Assembly: GCF_041080655.1 (NCBI RefSeq)
Contig: NZ_CP163525.1
Coordinates: 7,068,001 to 7,132,000, forward strand
Direction of reading: 5' to 3'
DNA length: 64,000 nt
From: Streptomyces sp. CG4
GTDB taxonomy: Bacteria > Actinomycetota > Actinomycetes > Streptomycetales > Streptomycetaceae
In this document: positions 32,442 to 44,536 of the stretch, piece after piece
Numbering within the stretch: the first letter of the stretch is position 1
How the letters are laid out: each line of letters begins with the position of its first letter
Notes under the pieces: model-generated
Seen by the model: only the letters and a program-made list of their open reading frames with translations
Told to the model about the DNA's origin: nothing
Database searches by the model: none
Translations under genes and position numbers: made by a program

Positions 32442-32447
32442 TAGGCT
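32442..32447 (+). promoter_or_regulatory. -10-like TAGGCT of a probably leaderless pyk promoter
   Basis: TAGGCT ends 6 nt before the pyk ATG, so transcription would start at or next to the A of the start codon. There is no ribosome binding sequence before this ATG, which fits a leaderless mRNA. Confidence 0.45.
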
Positions 32448-32453
32448 CGACAT

Positions 32454-33893
32454 ATGCGCCGAGCAAAGATCGTCTGTACTCTGGGGCCCGCCACCGACTC
32501 GTACGACCAGATCAAGGCACTGGTCGACGCCGGAATGGACGTCGCCCGTTTCAACCTCAGCCACGGCACACACGCCGAACACGAGGAGCGCTACCGGCGG
32601 GTTCGCAAAGCGGCCGACGAATCCGGCCGCAGCGTCGGCCTTCTCGCCGACCTTCAAGGCCCGAAGATCCGGCTCGGCCGTTTCGGTGAAGGGCCGGTAC
32701 TCCTTGAACGCGGCGACACCTTCACGATCACCGTGGAGGAGGGCGTCGAGGGCGACCGCCGGCAGTGCGGCACCACGTACGCCGGCCTCGCCACCGACGT
32801 CTCTCCCGGCGAGCGCGTCCTCGTGGACGACGGCAAGGTCTGCCTGGAGGTCACCGCCGTCGACGGCCCCCGCGTCCGCACCCGCGTGGTCGAGGGCGGC
32901 ATGGTCTCCGACCACAAGGGCCTGAACCTCCCCGGCGTCGCCGTCTCCGTCCCCGCCCTCTCCGACAAGGACGAGGACGACCTGCGCTGGGCGCTGCGCA
33001 CCGGCTTCGACGTCATCGCCCTGTCCTTCGTCCGCAGCGGCGACGACGCCGGCGACGTGCACCGGATCATGGCCGAGGAGGGCCGCCGCCTGCCGGTGAT
33101 CGCCAAGGTCGAGAAGCCGCAGGCCGTGGAGAACTTCGACGGCATCGTGGCCGCCTTCGACGGGCTCATGGTCGCGCGCGGCGACCTGGGCGTGGAGATG
33201 CCGCTGGAACAGGTGCCGATCGTGCAGAAGCGCGCGATCAAGCTCGCCAAGCGCAACGCCAAGCCGGTCATCGTCGCCACCCAGATGCTCGACTCGATGA
33301 TCGACAACTCCCGGCCGACCCGTGCCGAGGCCTCCGACGTGGCCAACGCCGTCCTGGACGGCACGGACGCGGTGATGCTCTCCGGCGAGACCAGTGTCGG
33401 CAAGTACCCGGTCGAGACCGTGCGCACCATGGCGAAGATCGTCGCGGCCGCCGAGGAGGACATGCTGGCCAAGGGGCTGCCGCCGCTGACCGAGCGGAAC
33501 AAGCCGCGCACCCAGGGCGGCGCGGTCGCCCGGGCCGCCGCCGAGATGGGCGACTTCCTGGGCGCGAAGTTCCTGGTGGCCTTCACCCAGTCGGGAGACA
33601 CCGCCCGTCGGCTCTCCCGCTACCGCTCGCCGATCCCGCTGCTCGCCTTCACCCCGGAGCCGGCCACCCGCTCCCAGCTCAGCCTCACCTGGGGCGCCGA
33701 GGCCTTCCTCGGCCCGCACGTCGACTCCACCGACGCCATGGTCGACCAGGTGGACGAGCTGCTCCTGAAGTACGGCCGCTGCGAGAAGGGCGACATCGTG
33801 GTGATCACGGCGGGCTCCCCGCCCGGGGTCTCCGGCTCGACCAACATGGTCCGGGTCCACCACATCGGCGAGGACGACAGCCCCCGGGCCTGA
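32454..33893 (+). CDS. pyk: pyruvate kinase
   Basis: 479 residues. RRAKIVCTLGPATDSYD at the N-terminus, FNLSHG, the active-site lysine in VIAKVEKPQAVENFDGI (about 220), and MVARGDLGVEMPLEQVP (about 245). ATQMLDSMI and SGETSVGKYPVETV follow. The C-terminal allosteric domain is complete. It makes pyruvate and ATP from phosphoenolpyruvate and ADP. No ribosome binding site precedes the ATG. A perfect hairpin follows 52 nt downstream. Confidence 0.96.
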   Translation: MRRAKIVCTLGPATDSYDQIKALVDAGMDVARFNLSHGTHAEHEERYRRVRKAADESGRSVGLLADLQGPKIRLGRFGEGPVLLERGDTFTITVEEGVEGDRRQCGTTYAGLATDVSPGERVLVDDGKVCLEVTAVDGPRVRTRVVEGGMVSDHKGLNLPGVAVSVPALSDKDEDDLRWALRTGFDVIALSFVRSGDDAGDVHRIMAEEGRRLPVIAKVEKPQAVENFDGIVAAFDGLMVARGDLGVEMPLEQVPIVQKRAIKLAKRNAKPVIVATQMLDSMIDNSRPTRAEASDVANAVLDGTDAVMLSGETSVGKYPVETVRTMAKIVAAAEEDMLAKGLPPLTERNKPRTQGGAVARAAAEMGDFLGAKFLVAFTQSGDTARRLSRYRSPIPLLAFTPEPATRSQLSLTWGAEAFLGPHVDSTDAMVDQVDELLLKYGRCEKGDIVVITAGSPPGVSGSTNMVRVHHIGEDDSPRA

Positions 33894-33945
33894 AGGACGA
33901 CAGCCCCAAGGCATGACGGCCTGAGCGGGCCGAAGGCGTGAGAAA

Positions 33946-33967
33946 GGGCCCCTCACCCGAGGGGCCC
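33946..33967. terminator. terminator hairpin between pyk and tRNA
   Basis: GGGCCCCTC-ACCC-GAGGGGCCC: a perfect 9-bp stem with a 4-nt loop. It could serve both the rightward pyk transcript and the leftward tRNA. Confidence 0.7.
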
Positions 33968-34000
33968 CGCAGATCGCCGACCTTGGAATCCAAGGAAAAG

Positions 34001-34075
34001 TGCCCCGGGTCGGACTCGAACCGACACTGTACGGGTTTTGAATCCGTTGCCTGCTGCCAATTGGGCTACCGGGGC
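34001..34075 (-). tRNA. tRNA-like gene with CAA anticodon (Leu), short variable loop
   Basis: 75 nt. The acceptor stem GCCCCGG/CCGGGGC has 7 perfect pairs, and the T arm GTCGG-TTCGAGT-CCGAC is canonical. The D stem has three pairs (GCC/GGC) as in Leu tRNAs. The anticodon stem ACGGA/CCCGT has four pairs and an A-C mismatch next to the loop TTCAAAA, whose anticodon reads CAA (Leu, UUG). The variable region is only about 5 nt, whereas bacterial tRNA-Leu normally has a long variable arm. CCA is not encoded, which is common in Streptomyces. The tRNA fold is clear; amino-acid identity is less certain. Confidence 0.75.
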
Positions 34076-34175
34076 TCGCAGAATCCAAGGTTTCCCCCGA
34101 CCCTCCGCGCGTCCACCATACCGTAGCTAGGTAGGCTCTTGTCAGCAGTACCCCTGCCCGGAACGAGGAGCCCCT

Positions 34176-34832
34176 GTGACCGCCGAGTCGCCCCAGCCCG
34201 TAGACGCGCCCGACGACGACAAGTCGCACGTGCCTCCGCTGACGACCCGCGTCGTCATCGCCGAGGACGAGGCCCTGATCCGACTCGACCTCAAAGAGAT
34301 GCTGGAGGAGGAGGGGTACTCCGTCGTCGGCGAGGCCGGGGACGGTGAGCAGGCCGTCGAGCTGGCCCGCGAGCACCAGCCGGACCTGGTCATCCTGGAC
34401 GTGAAGATGCCCAAGCTGGACGGCATCTCCGCGGCCGAGAAGATCGCCGAGGAGTCCATCGCGCCGGTCCTGATGCTCACCGCCTTCTCGCAGCGCGACC
34501 TCGTCGAGCGCGCCCGGGACGCCGGAGCGATGGCGTACCTGGTCAAGCCGTTCAGCAAGAGCGACGTCGTCCCGGCCATCGAGATGGCGGTCTCCCGCTT
34601 CACCGAGCTGAAGCAGCTGGAGAAGGAGGTCGCCGACCTCACCCAGCGTCTGGAGACCCGCAAGCTGGTCGACCGCGCCAAGTCCATCCTGCAGACCGAG
34701 TACGGCCTGACCGAGCCGGCCGCCTTCCGCTGGATCCAGAAGACCTCGATGGACCGCCGTATGTCGATGCAGCAGGTCGCCGAGGCGGTCATCGCGGACA
34801 GCGAGGAGAAGAAGGCCACGAAGAAGGCCTGA
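34176..34832 (+). CDS. pdtaR: ANTAR-domain response regulator, PdtaR-like
   Basis: 218 residues from a GTG. Receiver domain about 25-145: RVVIAEDEALIRLDL, phosphoacceptor Asp in LVILDVKMPKLDG, then MLTAFSQ and the Lys in LVKPFSKSD. A coiled linker (ELKQLEKEVADLTQRLETRK) leads to the ANTAR RNA-binding domain (about 160-210). Such regulators bind paired hairpins and prevent transcription termination. In Mycobacterium the orthologue (Rv1626) lies in the same pyk-polA-rpsA neighbourhood. Its histidine kinase is not encoded here. TAGGCT at 34131 may be its -10 element. Confidence 0.9.
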   Translation: MTAESPQPVDAPDDDKSHVPPLTTRVVIAEDEALIRLDLKEMLEEEGYSVVGEAGDGEQAVELAREHQPDLVILDVKMPKLDGISAAEKIAEESIAPVLMLTAFSQRDLVERARDAGAMAYLVKPFSKSDVVPAIEMAVSRFTELKQLEKEVADLTQRLETRKLVDRAKSILQTEYGLTEPAAFRWIQKTSMDRRMSMQQVAEAVIADSEEKKATKKA

Positions 34833-34863
34833 CTCTTCCGGCCGACGTTCCCCGCGCGGCCAC

Positions 34864-34894
34864 GTTCCCCGCGCCGACCACGGGCGCGGGGAAC
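34864..34894. terminator. bidirectional terminator between pdtaR and livF
   Basis: GTTCCCCGCGCC and GGCGCGGGGAAC form a perfect 12-bp stem with a 7-nt loop between two convergent genes. Confidence 0.8.
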
Positions 34895-34905
34895 CAGCGG
34901 AGCGT

Positions 34906-35618
34906 CTAGTCCTCGCCGAGGTACGCCTTCCGCACGGACTCGTCATGCAGCAGGTCCTGCCCCGTGCCGGACAGAACGATCGTGCCCACCTCCATGACAT
35001 GACCGTGGTCCGCGAGCGAGAGCGCCGCCTGGGCGTTCTGCTCGACCAGCAGAATCGTCGTACCCTGCGATTTCAGTTCGGCGATCGTCGCCATGATCTT
35101 CTGCATCATGATCGGCGACAGACCCATCGAGGGTTCGTCCAGCATCAGCAGCTTCGGCTGGGACATCAGCGCCCTGCCCATCGCCAGCATCTGCTGCTCA
35201 CCGCCGGACAGGGTGCCCGCGGCCTGCTTGCGCCGCTCGCCCAGGATCGGGAAGAGGTCGTAGGCCCGCTGGATGTCCTTCTCGATGCCCGGCTTGTCGT
35301 CGCGCAGGAACGCACCGAGGCGCAGATTGTCCTCGATCGTCATGCGCGGGAAGATGTGCCGGCCCTCGGGGGAGTGGGCGAGTCCGAGCTGGACGATCTC
35401 GTGGGCGGGGATCTTCTTCAGCGACCTGCCGTTGAACCTGATCAGGCCGCCGACGGGCTTGAGCAGGCCGGACAGGGTGCGCAGGGTCGTGGTCTTGCCG
35501 GCGCCGTTGGTGCCGATGAGGGTGACGACCTCGCCCGCCTCGACCTTGAAGGAGATGCCCTTGACGGCCTCGATCTTGCCGTAGGCGACCCGGAGGTCCT
35601 CGACTTCGAGCAGTGCGG

Positions 35619-35622
<4 letters not shown>
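34906..35622 (-). CDS. livF: branched-chain amino-acid ABC transporter ATP-binding protein LivF
   Basis: 238 residues. Walker A GTNGAGKTTTL (about 37), signature LSGGEQQMLAMGRAL (about 137) and Walker B LLMLDEPSMGL (about 157). LivF-type ATPase, shorter than LivG as expected. Overlaps livG by 4 nt. Last gene of the leftward liv operon; powers uptake of leucine, isoleucine and valine or related amino acids. Confidence 0.93.
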
Positions 35623-36650
<1,028 letters not shown>

Positions 36651-36656
36651 CTCGGA

Positions 36657-38492
36657 TCAGGCCCCTGTCTTGCCGAGCACTGCGGGCGCTTCGGCCTCGT
36701 CGTGGAACTCGAGCTGGCGGCGCCGGTTGGGGACGAGGCCCTCCGGCCTGAAGCGCATCAGCAGGATGAGCGCGACACCGAAGGCGAACAGCTGGTAGTT
36801 GCCGAGGAACTGGAGCTTGTTCGGGATGAGGAAGAGCAGCGAGGCGCCGATGAGCGGGCCGCCGATGGTGCCCATGCCGCCGAGGACGACCGCGGCCAGC
36901 AGGAACGCCGAGTTCGGCGGCACGGGACCGGCGAAGTAGTACTGCTCGGGCGTGACCGTGTAGGTCACATGGGCCTGCACGGTGCCGGCGAGCCCGGCGA
37001 GGCAGGCGCCGACGGCGAACGCGATCAGCTTGACCCGGAAGCCGTTGATGCCCATCGCGAGCGCGGCGGTCTCGTCCTCGCGGATGGCCACCCAGGCCCG
37101 CCCGATGCGGGAGTCACCGCTGCGCCGGAAGACGAGGACGACGACCGCGGTGATGACCAGCATCAGGAAGAAGTAGTTGGCGAACCGGCCGATGGTGAAG
37201 CCGGCGACGTCGTGCTGGGCGCCGAGGTCGACGCCGAAGATCTTCAGGTTCGGGATCGAGGAGATGCCGTTGGAGCCGTTGGTGATGTCCGGGCCGGAGG
37301 TGCCGTCCAGGTTGTTGGCCGTGATCCGGAAGATCTCACCGAAGCCGAGCGTGACGATGGCGAGGTAGTCGCCGCGCAGCCGCAGCGTCGGGGCGCCGAT
37401 GAGGACACCGAAGATCAGCGAGGCGGCGGCGCCGACCAGTGCGGCCGCCCAGAACGGGAAGTGCACGCTGAGCGGCGAGCTGGGCGAGCCGGAGACCAGG
37501 GCCGCCGCGTAGGCGCCGACGCCGAGGAAGGCGACGTAGCCGAGGTCCAGCAGACCGGCGAGGCCGACGACGACGTTCAGGCCGAGGGCGACGGTGGCGA
37601 AGATGAGGATGTAGACGCCGAGCGTCGCGTACTGGTCGTCGGTCTGGGTGAACGGGAACAGGGCCGCCGCGACGAACGCGCCGCAGACCGTGATGTTCTG
37701 GTGCCTGCTGGTGATCTGCGAGGCGTGGACGATGAGCCCTGACTTGTTGAGCGCCGCGAAGCCGAATCCAGCGGTGATCAGGAAGCCGACGAAGAGTTCG
37801 TCGTACTCGGTGCCGATGCCGTAGGTGAAGACGGTCAGCGCGAGGGCGAGGACCGCGGCGATGATGAGGATCTCGGCGTAGGCGGGGAGCTTGCCCACCG
37901 GGCGCGGACGGTCGGCGGCGAAGGCGGCCTTGACGGTCTCCCAGCCGTGCCCGGCCCGGTGCCGGAACTGCTCCCAGCCGCTGTCCTCGGGGTCGAGGGG
38001 GTCGGGCTCGGGCCGCTGGAACGGCAGCGCGAGGGCGCCGACGAGCGTGGCCAGGCTGGTGACGGCGACGACGTAGCCGCCGGGCTCCAGGTTGACGACG
38101 CCGCCGAGTTCGACGCTGATCGCGATGACCGTGAACCAGGCGGTGGCGAACGTGGCCAGCGCCGCGAGCTTCAGCGCGGGGTCCGCACCGGCCGGGGCCA
38201 GCCACTTCAGGCCCTTGACGCCGTACGACGCGAGGGCGAGGAGTGCGGTCAGGGCGGCGCCGATCAGCACCAGGACCTGCAGGCCACCCGGGTAGCCGTA
38301 GACGGTGAGGTCGCCGGGGAAGTCCTGCGTCCAGGTCCAGGACAGGAACGTGGAGACGATGGTGAGGACGGCGCCCGCGGTGGCCAGGGCCCGGCCGAGT
38401 GCGGGCGGGAGGCCGATGAGACCGGCCGTGGTTCCGGCGGCGGGGGCGCTCGGGGTTTCGGATGCCGTGGTCTGTGTGGTCATCGGTGTCAC
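36657..38492 (-). CDS. livM: branched-chain amino-acid ABC transporter permease LivM, extended N-terminus
   Basis: 611 residues. The LivM permease core occupies about 290-590 (GLNVVVGLAGLLDLGYVAFLGVGAYAAAL, TLRLRGDYLAIVTLGFGEIFRI, EDETAALAMGIN). The first 280 residues add several hydrophobic segments (about 30-55, 70-90, 105-130, 135-160, 210-235, 240-260), making it far longer than the usual 300-420 residues. ATG overlaps the livH stop by 4 nt. Forms the membrane channel with LivH. Confidence 0.92.
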   Translation of the reverse strand: MTPMTTQTTASETPSAPAAGTTAGLIGLPPALGRALATAGAVLTIVSTFLSWTWTQDFPGDLTVYGYPGGLQVLVLIGAALTALLALASYGVKGLKWLAPAGADPALKLAALATFATAWFTVIAISVELGGVVNLEPGGYVVAVTSLATLVGALALPFQRPEPDPLDPEDSGWEQFRHRAGHGWETVKAAFAADRPRPVGKLPAYAEILIIAAVLALALTVFTYGIGTEYDELFVGFLITAGFGFAALNKSGLIVHASQITSRHQNITVCGAFVAAALFPFTQTDDQYATLGVYILIFATVALGLNVVVGLAGLLDLGYVAFLGVGAYAAALVSGSPSSPLSVHFPFWAAALVGAAASLIFGVLIGAPTLRLRGDYLAIVTLGFGEIFRITANNLDGTSGPDITNGSNGISSIPNLKIFGVDLGAQHDVAGFTIGRFANYFFLMLVITAVVVLVFRRSGDSRIGRAWVAIREDETAALAMGINGFRVKLIAFAVGACLAGLAGTVQAHVTYTVTPEQYYFAGPVPPNSAFLLAAVVLGGMGTIGGPLIGASLLFLIPNKLQFLGNYQLFAFGVALILLMRFRPEGLVPNRRRQLEFHDEAEAPAVLGKTGA

Positions 38493-39421
38493 GCCCTGTC
38501 CGCGACGCGCTCGCCGAGCAGGCCCTGTGGCCTGAACAGCAGAACGAGGATGAGGAGTACGAAGGCCCAGACGTCGGCCCAGGACTGGCTGCCGAACTTC
38601 TCCATGCCCGGGAGGTCGGCGATGTAGGCGGTGGCCAGGGTCTCGGCGACGCCGAGGGCGAGGCCGCCGATCATGGCGCCGTAGATGTTGCCGATGCCGC
38701 CGAGGACGGCCGCGGTGAAGGCCTTCAGGCCGAGGATGAAGCCCATGCGGAAGTCGATCTGACCGTACTTCAGACCGTCGGCGACGCCGCCGACCGCGGC
38801 GAACGCGGCGCCCAGGGCGAACGCGATCACGATGATGCGGTCGGTGTTGACGCCCATGAGCTTCGCGGTGTCCGGATCCTGTGCGGTGGCCTGCATGCCG
38901 CGCCCGGTACGGGTCTTCATGACGAAGTAGGCGAGGAACGCCATGCTGAGGGGGGCCGCGACCACCAGGAAGATGTCACCGGTCTGGATGGTGACGTTGC
39001 CGATGTGGAAGGGGCCGCCGTTGATCTGCGGGAAGGTACGGGCCGACTTGGCGTCGGGGTACCAGGCCCACACCGCCTGCTGCAGGGCGAGGGAGAGGCC
39101 GATCGCCGTGATGAGCGGGGCCAGCCGCGGCGCGCCGCGCAGAGGACGGTAGGCGAACCGTTCCGCTCCGACGGCGACGAGGACCGCGACGATGATGCCG
39201 CCGATGAGCATCAGGGGCAGGGCGACCCACATGGAGGTGCCGTCGGGCAGGACGTACGCATAGACCGTGAGCGCGCCGAACGCGCCGGTCATGAAGATCT
39301 CGCCGTGGGCGAAGTTGATGAGCTGGACGATGCCGTAGACCATCGTGTAGCCAATGGCGACCAGCCCGTACATGGATCCCAGTAGCAGGCCGTTGACCAG
39401 CTGCTGCGGCAGTTCGTTCAC
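38489..39421 (-). CDS. livH: branched-chain amino-acid ABC transporter permease LivH
   Basis: 310 residues, multi-spanning. QQLVNGLLLGSMYGLVAIGYTMVYGIVQLINFAHGEIFMTGAF-type N-terminus is the LivH signature, followed by QALGVNTDRI-like LMGVNTDRIIVIAF and GAMIGGLALGVAETL. Normal length. Separated from the binding-protein gene by 124 nt containing a strong hairpin, and overlapping livM by 4 nt. Confidence 0.94.
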   Translation of the reverse strand: MNELPQQLVNGLLLGSMYGLVAIGYTMVYGIVQLINFAHGEIFMTGAFGALTVYAYVLPDGTSMWVALPLMLIGGIIVAVLVAVGAERFAYRPLRGAPRLAPLITAIGLSLALQQAVWAWYPDAKSARTFPQINGGPFHIGNVTIQTGDIFLVVAAPLSMAFLAYFVMKTRTGRGMQATAQDPDTAKLMGVNTDRIIVIAFALGAAFAAVGGVADGLKYGQIDFRMGFILGLKAFTAAVLGGIGNIYGAMIGGLALGVAETLATAYIADLPGMEKFGSQSWADVWAFVLLILVLLFRPQGLLGERVADRA

Positions 39422-39479
39422 CGCAAGTCCTCCGAGACTTTCGGATGTTCGACGGGTTGTGCCGGATGTCCGGATGCGT

Positions 39480-39520
39480 GAGCGCGCGGGGCGCCAGTGG
39501 AACAGCGCCCCGCGCGGCTC
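39480..39520 (-). terminator. intra-operon hairpin between binding-protein gene and livH
   Basis: GAGCGCGCGGGGCGC and GCGCCCCGCGCGGCTC can pair over about 13 bp around a 10-nt loop. Placed after the binding-protein gene, it could trap or end part of the transcripts so that the binding protein is made in excess over the membrane subunits. Confidence 0.6.
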
Positions 39521-39545
39521 ATGGGTGATACGGGTGCGGAGTGGG

Positions 39546-40772
39546 TCAGCCGCCGTTGTAGGTACCGGACGTCACGGTCTTCCAGGCGCCACCGGTCACG
39601 GAGTACACCGTGAGCTGCTTGTTCGTGGTGTCACCGAACTCGTCGAAGGAGACCTTGCCGGTCACGCCGTCGAAGGAGACGTTCTGCATGGCCGCCGTGA
39701 TCTTGGAGCGGGCGTCCGAGGGGACCTTCCCGCTGGACACGACCTGCTTGACCGCCTGGATGATCGCCCACGCGGAGTCGTAGGCGTAGCCGCCGTAGGC
39801 GCCGTACGCCTCGTTGTAGCCGCCCGCCTTGTAGTTGGCGAGGAAGTCCTTGGCGGAGGACAGCTGGTCGAGCGGGGCACCGACCGAGGTGGCGAGGTCG
39901 CCGTTGCTCGCGGCGCCGCCCAGCTTGATGTACGTCGGGTCGTAGATGGCGTCGCCGCCGACGACCGGGATCTTGGCGCCCGCGGCCTTGATCTGCTTGC
40001 TGAGCGGGCCGGCCTGCGGGTACTCGCCGCCGTAGTAGACGACGTCGGCGCCGGAGTTCTTCACCTTGGTGGCGACGGCCGAGTAGTCCTTGGTGTCGGG
40101 GTTGATGTGCTCGGTGCCCGCCACGGTGCCGCCGAGCTTCTTGAACTCGTCGGTGAAGGTGGCGGCGAGGCCGGCGCCGTAGGTCTTCTTGTCGTCGATG
40201 ACGAAGACCTTCTTCTTCTTGGCCGTGTTGTACACGTACTGCGCGGCGAACGGGCCCTGGATGGCGTCCGTGGTCGCGGTGCGGAAGTACGACTTGTACG
40301 TGCGGGCCTTCTTGGTCTGCCAGTTCGTGCCCTGGGTCAGGGCCGGGTTGGTGTTGGCGGGGGAGACCTCGACCAGCTTGGCGTCGTCGAAGACCTTCTG
40401 CATGGACTCGGCGACCGAGGAGTTCAGCGGGCCGACCACACCGAGGACGTCGGACTCGCTGACGAGCTTGGAGGCGTTCTGCTGGCCGGAGGAGGGCTGC
40501 GCCTGGTCGTCCAGGGCCTCCATCTTGAAGGTCACACCGTCGACGAGCTTCTGCTTGTTGGCCTGCTTGACGGCGAGGTCGACCGAGTTCTTGATGCCGA
40601 GGCCGATCGCGGACAGGTCGCCCGTGAGCGGGGCGTCGACGCCGATGACGACGGTGGTGCCGCCCTTGGAGTCCGAGCCCTTGCCGCCGCTGTCGCGCGA
40701 ACCGCAGGCGGTGAGGGTGAGTGCTCCCGCGGCCAGCGCGGCGGTGATGGCGATGAGCGAACGTTGACGCAC
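39546..40772 (-). CDS. branched-chain amino-acid ABC transporter substrate-binding lipoprotein
   Basis: 408 residues from the GTG at 40772 (AAAGGAC upstream). The signal peptide ends in the lipobox LTAC (about residue 24): RQRSLIAITAALAAGALTLTACGS. The rest is a periplasmic-binding-protein type I fold (Leu/Ile/Val-binding family): GVDAPLTGDLSAIGLGIKN, VVGPLNSSVAESMQ and AYGGYAYDSAWAIIQAVKQ. Anchored outside the membrane, it delivers amino acids to LivHMGF. First gene of the liv operon, behind a 750-nt gene-free region. Confidence 0.93.
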   Translation of the reverse strand: MRQRSLIAITAALAAGALTLTACGSRDSGGKGSDSKGGTTVVIGVDAPLTGDLSAIGLGIKNSVDLAVKQANKQKLVDGVTFKMEALDDQAQPSSGQQNASKLVSESDVLGVVGPLNSSVAESMQKVFDDAKLVEVSPANTNPALTQGTNWQTKKARTYKSYFRTATTDAIQGPFAAQYVYNTAKKKKVFVIDDKKTYGAGLAATFTDEFKKLGGTVAGTEHINPDTKDYSAVATKVKNSGADVVYYGGEYPQAGPLSKQIKAAGAKIPVVGGDAIYDPTYIKLGGAASNGDLATSVGAPLDQLSSAKDFLANYKAGGYNEAYGAYGGYAYDSAWAIIQAVKQVVSSGKVPSDARSKITAAMQNVSFDGVTGKVSFDEFGDTTNKQLTVYSVTGGAWKTVTSGTYNGG

Positions 40773-41523
40773 GATCAGTCCTTTCCCCAGTACGACTGCA
40801 TCCCGATGGAAGCGGTCGAGCCGCGCGCCTGCCCGAACTTTCAAGCCGAAGAGGCAATCCGGCGCGGTGACTGGCGGTGACTCTAAGCGTGTGTGGGGAA
40901 CGTGGAGGAGAGTCTGACCAAGGCTGTGACTCTCTTGTTATGACACGACGTAATGCAGAGCGGTACGCCATGGGGGGAAGGGCGGAATTACGGCCGATTC
41001 GCCCCGTCCGGAATATGAGAACCCGCAGGACTCACCTTGATCAATTCAGGCGTCTCAAGGGTTTTGGTGATGACGTGGCACCGTTGCCGCAAGGGGCTTT
41101 CCGGACCTGAGGGGCGTCCTGCGGATGGCGCGAACCGAGCGTGCGGTGGTGAATCCGTATTCCATTCGTATTACGCAGAGTTACATTTGGGGAAGGAATT
41201 TCGGCGTCCACTTGCGTAGCTCTGCACTGCCCTCTTGCGGGGTTTTCGTGATCTTGCGGCCCTAACCCGACTTTGTCGGGAAGCGGGCGCGCGGCCGTCA
41301 CCAGCGGAATTCCCGGGTGTGGCCGGATCACCCGGGGTGCGGTGGCCGACGGCCCCCGCTCCACGCTCAGTAGCGTCCGGCCGCATGCCGCAGACCGGCC
41401 AACACCTTGGCCATCGTGGTGTCTTGACGCTGTTTCAACGGCATTCGCGCCGTGGCCGGCTGGAGAGGGGGCCGGGGCCGGAGGGGGCCGCGGCCCGGCG
41501 CAAGCGGCTCGGTCCGCGGTGGG
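40773..41523. other. gene-free 750-nt region upstream of the liv operon
   Basis: No convincing reading frame on either strand. About 40900-41220 is lower in GC than its surroundings and should hold the liv promoter. GTATTACGCAGAGTTAC (41168-41184) contains, on the minus strand, a GTAAC half-site that could be a weak GlnR element. No tRNA-like or riboswitch-like fold was recognised. Confidence 0.4.
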
Positions 41524-42006
41524 CTAGCCCTGCGCCTGCGCCGCGTCGCCCGGGCGGGCGTCCCGCAGCAGGCAGGTCAGCCGGGCACTGCACACCCGGC
41601 GGCCCTCCTCGTCACTGATCACGATCTCGTACGTCGCCGTCGAACGGCCCCGGTGCACCGGCGTGGCCACGCCGGTCACCAGGCCCGAGCGGACCCCGCG
41701 GTGGTGCGTGCAGTTCAGGTCCACCCCGACCGCGATCTTCGAGCTGCCGCCGTGCAGCATGGAGCCGACCGAGCCCAGCGTCTCCGCCAGCACCGCGGAG
41801 GCACCGCCGTGCAGCAGGCCGTACGGCTGGGTGTTGCCCTCCACCGGCATGGTCCCGACGACCCTCTCCGGCGAGGCCTCCAGGATCTGCACACCCATCC
41901 GGGTGCCGAGGTGTCCGGCCGAGAACAGGGCGGGCAGGTCGACACCGAGCGCCGCGTACTCGTCGATGATCTCCTGCGGGAACTTCACTCGCTGCTGCTC
42001 ACCCAT
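41524..42006 (-). CDS. PaaI-type hotdog thioesterase
   Basis: 160 residues. Hotdog fold: VVGTMPVEGNTQPYGLLHGGASAVLAET holds the HGG and catalytic acidic residue of PaaI/YbdB thioesterases, followed by VGVDLNCTHHRGVRSG. It hydrolyses an aryl- or acyl-CoA ester; the substrate is not evident. A thioesterase beside pyk/polA is also found in Mycobacterium. The start is an ATG 48 nt after the oxidoreductase stop, so the two genes may be co-transcribed. Confidence 0.85.
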   Translation of the reverse strand: MGEQQRVKFPQEIIDEYAALGVDLPALFSAGHLGTRMGVQILEASPERVVGTMPVEGNTQPYGLLHGGASAVLAETLGSVGSMLHGGSSKIAVGVDLNCTHHRGVRSGLVTGVATPVHRGRSTATYEIVISDEEGRRVCSARLTCLLRDARPGDAAQAQG

Positions 42007-42054
42007 GGGCCCGGCTCCGTTCTTCGTCCACCAGTCTGCTGGCTGAGCAAACGC

Positions 42055-44358
<2,304 letters not shown>

Positions 44359-44536
44359 CGCACGCTCCCCTTCGACTGCGCGTGACAAGTACGATGCCGA
44401 TCCTCCCACGAGCCAGTGACAACGCCGCCGTCGCCCGTGTTCTCGCTCGGCTCTTCCGTCCGCCTCCCCGTCGGCACCCACATCCGCCGGATACGCGCGA
44501 CCCGGACTGTCAGTGCGGCGTGGCAGGATCGGGGAC

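Noticed and set aside
41037..41219. Small open frame in the liv upstream region
   Set aside because: Poor codon bias and no ribosome binding site or recognisable product.
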